Below, one piece after another: positions 13,172-18,432 of a stretch of DNA of 18,432 bases. Position 1 is the first letter of the stretch; the number at the start of each line of letters is the position of its first letter. A model generated the notes under the pieces. The model ran no database searches. It was given only the letters and a program-made list of their open reading frames with translations, and had not been told where the DNA came from. Source of the DNA: Bacillota bacterium (GTDB lineage: Bacteria; Bacillota; Clostridia; Peptostreptococcales; Anaerovoracaceae); assembly GCA_017619905.1 (NCBI GenBank), contig JAFZRK010000055.1, positions 1-18,432 of the forward strand. Direction: 5' to 3'. The translations under genes were made by a program, and so were the position numbers.

Positions 13172-15214
13172 GTGAGCGAGGAATCCTTCTACAATTCAGA
13201 GCATCCGAATCTGCCGGAGCACAGTTCGCTGCCGGAGCATACCCGCCTGCCCGAATACAATCCTGTCTACCCGGACGAGTCGTTCTTTAAGGAGTCGTCC
13301 GTAACCACCAGAGAAGAGAACATTTTCCAGGGCGAGGCCCCGGCCGGGGAACCACGCCGTATTTTGCGTAAGGAAAAACAGAAGGAGCGCCAGCGTTATT
13401 CGATACTTCAGCAGCTGCTCGGAACGGCTGCCAGAGGAGGCGCCGCAGTGCTTGCCGCGGCTGTGGTGGTGTCCACGGTCTCCATGGCGCAGGACGGCGA
13501 GAATGCCTTGTCGATAAGGAAGCTGATCTCCGGCGCGCAGCGCCCGGCGTTCACGCAGCAGACCGGCTACGACACGGACGCCATGATACGCCTGTGGGAA
13601 CGGGATCCGGACGCGCCGCATAAGTACGATACCGAGAACCCGCTGGTGTACAGGGAGCCCACCTGCACTCAGGACGGCGAGGAAGAGTACGTCTGCACGG
13701 AGTGCGGCGTCCACGCCCACAACACAATTGCGGCCACGGGGCACACTGCCGGCGAACCGGTAAAAGAGAACGTGGTGGAGGCCACCTGTCAGAGCGAGGG
13801 CGGATACACGGAGATAGTCAGATGCACTGTCTGCGGGGAGGAGATATCCCGGACAAATGTCGTGATCGCAAAGACGGACCACACTCCGGGCGATCCCGTG
13901 ATAGAGAACGAAGTAGCGGCCACCTGCGAAGAAGAGGGCCATCACGATGAGACGATAACTTGTACGGTCTGCGGCGAGGTCATCTCCAGCGGTACCGTAA
14001 CAGAGCCCGCCAAGGGCCACACATCAGCGGATGCTGTCAGAGAGAACGAGAAGGAAGCCACCTGCACCGAGGACGGCGGTTATGATAACGTAGTCTACTG
14101 CTCCGAGTGCAATAAGGAACTGTCCAGAGATACTGTAAAGGTCGCGGCTACAGGCCATACGGCGGCTGCGGCGGTAAAGGAGAACGAAGTTGCTGCCACC
14201 TGTACGGAAGGCGGCCACTACGACAACGTGGTATATTGCTCCGGCTGCAATATGGAAATGTCAAGGACGACCGTACAGGTGGCGGCCCTTGGCCACAACT
14301 GGGGCACGCCTACATATACCTGGGCCTCGGACGGGAGCACTGTAACTGCGGAACGGGTCTGCGGCAACGATTCCTCTCATAAAGAGAGCCAGTTCATGCA
14401 GGCCGAGAGAACTATCATCTCGGATGCCACCTGCGAGGCGGGCGAGACTGTAAGATGCACCGCGTCGTTCAGCGCTCCGTTCACCACGCAGACAAAGACC
14501 GTCACCGGCGAGCCCCTGGGGCACGACTGGGAGACCGAGTATCGCTGGGTGCGGACAAATTCCGGCTATATGTGTTACGCCCATGCTTACTGCCTCCGCG
14601 ACGAGAACCATATCCTGGATGAAGAGATCGCCGGAACGCGATCAACAGCCGTGGAACCCACCTGCGAGGAAGAGGGAACCTATCTGTACACGGCGTCATT
14701 CTCCAACAGCGCTTTCTCGACTCAGACCACTGAAGGACCGGCGCCTGCTTTGGGACACGATTACCAGTACCTGAAGGAGTACGAGTCCGTTACCTGCCTT
14801 CGCAGACAATTCTACTACATATCGAAATGCGCGCGCTGCGGCGAGCTGGAGCCCGGAGCGGTTGCGTCCGAAGCTGAGTTCGAGGACGGCGACGGCCACA
14901 ACTGGGAGAATAGCGGCGGCGTGATCTACTGCTCCAACTGCTTCGAGCAGGTCGTCAACGCAAGTTACTACAATCTGTACGTGTATTATTCCTTCAGCTC
15001 GGATTACATGGACGAAATGGGGATAGAGGTCACGGAAGTCAAGCTCTACAGTTATGATGCGGGATCCTACATCAACGAGGGCGGATATGAATGGGACATC
15101 TCCAGTCAGATCTCCGTACCGGAAGCGTACGCAGAACCGGGCAACAGATTCCGCGTGGACGTAACATTCAGCAACGGAAGTACGGTGAGATCCAACGACG
15201 TAACGATACAGTAG
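13172..15214 (+). CDS. Single-pass surface protein with Cys-rich GHT repeats
   Basis: A 680-residue protein with no recognised enzyme domain. Residues 1-75 are hydrophilic and carry a short tandem repeat (LPEHSS, LPEHTR, LPEYNP, residues 14-31), then a basic stretch RRILRKEKQKERQR. One membrane helix (about 84-105) would put the basic N-terminus inside and the rest outside. Residues 163-378 hold about five repeats of roughly 46 residues. The pattern is KENEVAATC, E-G-YD, CxxC, SR-TV and GHT, giving three cysteines per unit. Degenerate copies ending GHDWE, GHDYQY and GHNWEN continue to about 595. The last 80 residues are beta-rich and Ig-like, ending SNDVTIQ. Repeats of this kind occur in cell-surface proteins of Clostridia. 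The start is GTG with AAAGGA about 11 bases upstream. The MscS-type gene follows 58 bp downstream. Adhesion or wall binding is a guess. Confidence 0.75.
   Translation: MSEESFYNSEHPNLPEHSSLPEHTRLPEYNPVYPDESFFKESSVTTREENIFQGEAPAGEPRRILRKEKQKERQRYSILQQLLGTAARGGAAVLAAAVVVSTVSMAQDGENALSIRKLISGAQRPAFTQQTGYDTDAMIRLWERDPDAPHKYDTENPLVYREPTCTQDGEEEYVCTECGVHAHNTIAATGHTAGEPVKENVVEATCQSEGGYTEIVRCTVCGEEISRTNVVIAKTDHTPGDPVIENEVAATCEEEGHHDETITCTVCGEVISSGTVTEPAKGHTSADAVRENEKEATCTEDGGYDNVVYCSECNKELSRDTVKVAATGHTAAAAVKENEVAATCTEGGHYDNVVYCSGCNMEMSRTTVQVAALGHNWGTPTYTWASDGSTVTAERVCGNDSSHKESQFMQAERTIISDATCEAGETVRCTASFSAPFTTQTKTVTGEPLGHDWETEYRWVRTNSGYMCYAHAYCLRDENHILDEEIAGTRSTAVEPTCEEEGTYLYTASFSNSAFSTQTTEGPAPALGHDYQYLKEYESVTCLRRQFYYISKCARCGELEPGAVASEAEFEDGDGHNWENSGGVIYCSNCFEQVVNASYYNLYVYYSFSSDYMDEMGIEVTEVKLYSYDAGSYINEGGYEWDISSQISVPEAYAEPGNRFRVDVTFSNGSTVRSNDVTIQ
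13658..14305 (+). repeat. Five tandem coding repeats, about 138 bp each
   Basis: These are the protein-level GHT/CxxC repeats within the surface-protein gene. Units four and five are the most alike (both contain YDNVVYCS). Silent and amino-acid changes between copies show they are old and not a recent expansion. Confidence 0.8.
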
Positions 15215-15272
15215 GCCGGCGGCCATCAAGACACAGATCAGTCAACACGAAGGGAGCGAAAGGAGGACCCTC

Positions 15273-16250
15273 ATGAGCGATAAAAAAGTTAAAAAGCCCA
15301 GAAAGAAAGGCGGACCGGGCAGGATAATAGCGGCGGTAATCATCGTCATCATCCTGCTTCTGATATACTTCCCGGAGCTGTGTTTCTTCCTTGCGCCGTC
15401 GCAGAAAGAGGCGGTCAAGCTCTTCAACCAGACCTACCTGGGCAAATACCTGCCCATGCGCACGGAGACCGGCGGCTTCGACTACATGCGCCTGGTGGCG
15501 CTCATCCTCATGGTCCTGGGCTGCTGGGCGTTCTACCGCATAGTAATGGCCATCCTGGGACTCATAAAGACCAAGACTCGCCGGGGAGAAACGCTCAAAG
15601 GCATGCTGTGCAACGTCATCCGCTACGCGGTGGTGATCTTCGGAATAATCTACGGCCTCAACATACTGGGCGCGGACGTGCTTACGGTAATAGCCGGCTT
15701 AGGAATATTAGCTTTAGTCATCGGCTTCGGAGCGCAGTCGCTCATTGAAGACATCTTCGCGGGGATATTCATCCTGTTCGAAGGGCGCTTCTACGTGGGC
15801 GACATAATCAGCGTAGACGGCTTCCGCGGCACGGTGCGTTCCATAGGAATAGTATCCACGCAGATAGCGGACGTGGGCGGCAACATACGCATAATGAACA
15901 ACTCGGACATACGCGTGCTGACCAACCTGTCCGACGTTTCGTCCGTTGCGGTCTCGATCGTGAGCATCGCCTACGGCGCGGACCTTATCAAAGCCGAGAA
16001 GGTCATAAACGAGCTCTGCGACCGTCTGCCATCCATGTATCCGGAGATGTTCCCGGAAAGGCCGCACTACATGGGCGTGGAGAACCTGAGCGACTCCTCC
16101 GTGGACCTGAAGGTGACGGCGGACGTGCACGAGTCCAACATCTACAACGCGCGCAGGATACTCAACCGCGAGTTGAAGCTTGCTCTGGACGCCGGCGGCA
16201 TAGAGATCCCGTTCCCGCAGGTAGTTGTATGGCAGGGTAAGGAGAAGTAG
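15273..16250 (+). CDS. MscS-family small-conductance mechanosensitive channel
   Basis: A 325-residue inner-membrane protein. A lysine-rich N-terminus is followed by a hydrophobic segment (about 18-40), helices near 72-99 and 112-132, and the pore-lining helix (about 136-168, VIAGLGILALVIGFGAQSL). The MscS core signature follows: EDIFAGIFILFEGRFYVGDII, VDGFRGTV and NNSDIRVLTNLS. The C-terminal alpha/beta cage domain completes the protein. It releases solutes on hypo-osmotic shock by opening under membrane tension. Its Gly/Ala-rich pore helix packing is intact. AAAGGAGG lies seven bases before the ATG. It sits 58 bp after the GHT-repeat gene on the same strand and may be cotranscribed. A terminator follows at 16298. 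Confidence 0.93.
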   Translation: MSDKKVKKPRKKGGPGRIIAAVIIVIILLLIYFPELCFFLAPSQKEAVKLFNQTYLGKYLPMRTETGGFDYMRLVALILMVLGCWAFYRIVMAILGLIKTKTRRGETLKGMLCNVIRYAVVIFGIIYGLNILGADVLTVIAGLGILALVIGFGAQSLIEDIFAGIFILFEGRFYVGDIISVDGFRGTVRSIGIVSTQIADVGGNIRIMNNSDIRVLTNLSDVSSVAVSIVSIAYGADLIKAEKVINELCDRLPSMYPEMFPERPHYMGVENLSDSSVDLKVTADVHESNIYNARRILNRELKLALDAGGIEIPFPQVVVWQGKEK

Positions 16251-16297
16251 CCGGAAGCGCTGCAGTTTCAATAACGATCCGGGCATCCGGAAGAACA

Positions 16298-16328
16298 GGC
16301 CCTTCGCGGCAGATGCGAAGGGTCTTTT
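16298..16328 (+). terminator. Terminator after the MscS-type gene
   Basis: CCCTTCGC (16300-16307) pairs perfectly with GCGAAGGG (16315-16322) around a 7-nt loop, followed by TCTTTT (16323-16328). Confidence 0.85.
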
Positions 16329-16332
16329 ACTG

Positions 16333-16394
16333 TGCGCTGCTTTCCGGGCGAGGGCTTTTAATTCTGCGGCGCTTTCCGGGCGGAGGGCCTTTTG
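16333..16394 (+). repeat. Imperfect 28-30 bp direct repeat in the ahcY leader
   Basis: Two adjacent copies (16333-16360 and 16365-16394) share TGCG, then GCTTTCCGGGCG, then GAGGGC and TTTT, with a few substitutions and insertions. They lie between the MscS terminator and the ahcY start, in a non-coding stretch. Confidence 0.55.
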
Positions 16395-16483
16395 AGAGCC
16401 ATGCGCCGTTGTTTTTTTTGCTCAAAAAAGTTATTATTAAATGTCAGGCGGAATGGTCCGCCGTTAAGAAAGGACAGAACGAT
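16395..16483 (+). promoter_or_regulatory. ahcY leader: AT-rich promoter-like stretch and a hairpin before the RBS
   Basis: A T8 run, TTGCTC and an AT-rich stretch (16411-16441) look promoter-like, but no confident -35/-10 pair can be named. A 6-bp hairpin, GGCGGA (16447-16452) with TCCGCC (16457-16462), sits just before AAAGGA (16470-16474). I see no recognisable SAM or SAH riboswitch. Confidence 0.35.
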
Positions 16484-17725
<1,242 letters not shown>

Positions 17726-17738
17726 GGGAGGGACCGAA

Positions 17739-18432
17739 ATGGCAGATCTTTATACAAAGGCAGTTAAGGCGAGCGTGTTCCGCAGGGGCGCGGAGCTGGT
17801 CCGCAAAGGCAGCGCGGAGCTTGCAGAAGGCGCCCAGACCGTGTGCGTGTACGGCCTTTCGCCCAGCACCAACGCGGACACCGCGCGGCTCTTTTCCCAG
17901 GAGGGAGTGTTCTGCTCCGACCTGCGCTTTGTGCCGCAGTACGATGACGACACGGAAGATCCCAAGGCGAAGGAGCTTCGGGAGAAGATAGAGGAGCTGG
18001 AGAAGGCGATAGAGGTGAAGGAGCTGCAGAAGGAGCTCTGGAAGTCCAACGGAGACTTTTCAGGACGTACGTCGCAGCCGGTGTCGGAGGTGCAGGACTA
18101 CATAGAGAAACTGGCCGTGCGCCTGGAAGGGCTCAACAAGGAGATACTCGCGGGCCGCAGGGAGCTGGACGAGCTGAACAAGCAGCTGGACAAGCTCTCC
18201 GAGCAGAGCGCCGCTCCCGTAATGGTGGCGGACGTGGTCGCGCCTTCGGCGGGGACCTACGATTTTGAACTTAAATACTTCGAGAACTCCGCGGGCTGGA
18301 ATCCCGTGTACGAGATCCACTCGGACGGCGAGACGGACCTGGAAGTCCGCATGCGCGGCAAGATATATCAGAACACGCTCGAGGACTGGAAGGGCGTGGA
18401 ACTGAGCCTGCTGACGGGCAACCCCACTGCCG
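17739..18432 (+). CDS. DUF4140/DUF4139 (mucoidy-inhibitor MuiA-like) protein, N-terminal part
   Basis: An open frame of 231 codons that runs off the window. It begins at an ATG preceded by GGGGAGGGA at a suitable distance. Residues 1-70 resemble the DUF4140 N-terminal domain (ASVFRRGAELVRKG and a short beta-rich segment ending with the GVFCSDLRFVP region). Residues 74-157 form a long charged coiled coil, and from about 170 the DUF4139 beta domain begins (ELKYFENSAGWNPVYEIH and IYQNTLEDWKGVELSLLTGNP). This order is that of the MuiA family, whose biochemical role is unclear. No signal peptide is seen, so it looks cytoplasmic. It sits 13 bp after ahcY and should be cotranscribed with it. About half the protein or more is missing. 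Confidence 0.85.
   Translation, partial: MADLYTKAVKASVFRRGAELVRKGSAELAEGAQTVCVYGLSPSTNADTARLFSQEGVFCSDLRFVPQYDDDTEDPKAKELREKIEELEKAIEVKELQKELWKSNGDFSGRTSQPVSEVQDYIEKLAVRLEGLNKEILAGRRELDELNKQLDKLSEQSAAPVMVADVVAPSAGTYDFELKYFENSAGWNPVYEIHSDGETDLEVRMRGKIYQNTLEDWKGVELSLLTGNPTA

Noticed and set aside
13658..14305. Possible CRISPR-like array because of regular spacing
   Set aside because: The repeats are protein-coding, diverged at DNA level, about 138 bp long and have no spacers. No cas gene is present.
16313..16483. Longer N-terminus for the SAH hydrolase from ATG 16313
   Set aside because: That ATG lies inside the terminator stem of the previous gene. The extra 57 residues match nothing in the family, and the TTG with an RBS gives the family-like N-terminus.
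16251..16483. SAM or SAH riboswitch before ahcY
   Set aside because: The hairpins present are an ordinary terminator and a 6-bp stem. I cannot find the conserved core of either riboswitch class.

Overview
The window is a GC-rich (by eye, high fifties percent) bacterial chromosome segment. It fits an anaerobic gut- or rumen-type Bacillota (Clostridia): it has a Thermotoga/Clostridia-type short S-adenosylhomocysteine hydrolase, a SpoIIE-type phosphatase, a GHT-repeat cell-surface protein, AGGAGG-like ribosome binding sites and GTG/TTG starts. The isoleucine codon ATA is used often for such a GC-rich sequence. The lineage is an inference; no rRNA or tRNA gene is present.

Layout. 1-206: the last 51 codons of guaA and its terminator. 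231-1406: a peroxiredoxin (bcp), then an internally shortened MFS transporter, both +. 1407-1446: a bidirectional terminator. 1466-10591: eight closely packed minus-strand genes that read as one operon starting at an extended -10 promoter near 10634. 10724-12958 (-): a dCache-HAMP-SpoIIE phosphatase with its terminator. 13172-16250 (+): a single-pass surface protein with Cys-rich GHT repeats, then an MscS-type channel. 16484 to the end (+): ahcY (TTG start), then a DUF4140/DUF4139 (MuiA-like) gene cut by the window edge.

The operon is the main item. In transcription order it encodes a GH31 YihQ-family sulfoquinovosidase, a GPH cation symporter, an Fsa/TalC-type transaldolase, a beta-hydroxyacid dehydrogenase of the sulfolactaldehyde reductase type, a DUF4867 cupin-like protein, a TauE/SafE exporter, an L-fucose-isomerase-family isomerase and a ROK repressor. 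This matches the transaldolase (sulfo-TAL) route of sulfoglycolysis. Proposed flow: uptake of sulfoquinovosides, hydrolysis to sulfoquinovose, isomerisation to sulfofructose, transaldolase transfer to glyceraldehyde-3-phosphate (fructose-6-phosphate plus sulfolactaldehyde), reduction to dihydroxypropanesulfonate and export. The ROK protein is probably the local repressor, acting at a 27-bp dyad over the predicted transcription start.

The catch is that residues expected to hold the anionic group differ in three enzymes. The Arg301 position of E. coli YihQ is Gln276 in the GH31 enzyme. The Arg123/Asn174 positions of YihU are Lys120/His171 in the reductase. The Arg134/Ser166 positions of E. coli FsaA are Trp143/Ala177 in the transaldolase. 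The cluster is therefore either a divergent sulfo-TAL pathway or a related pathway for a different sugar. Residue alignments to E. coli proteins were made from memory and should be rerun.
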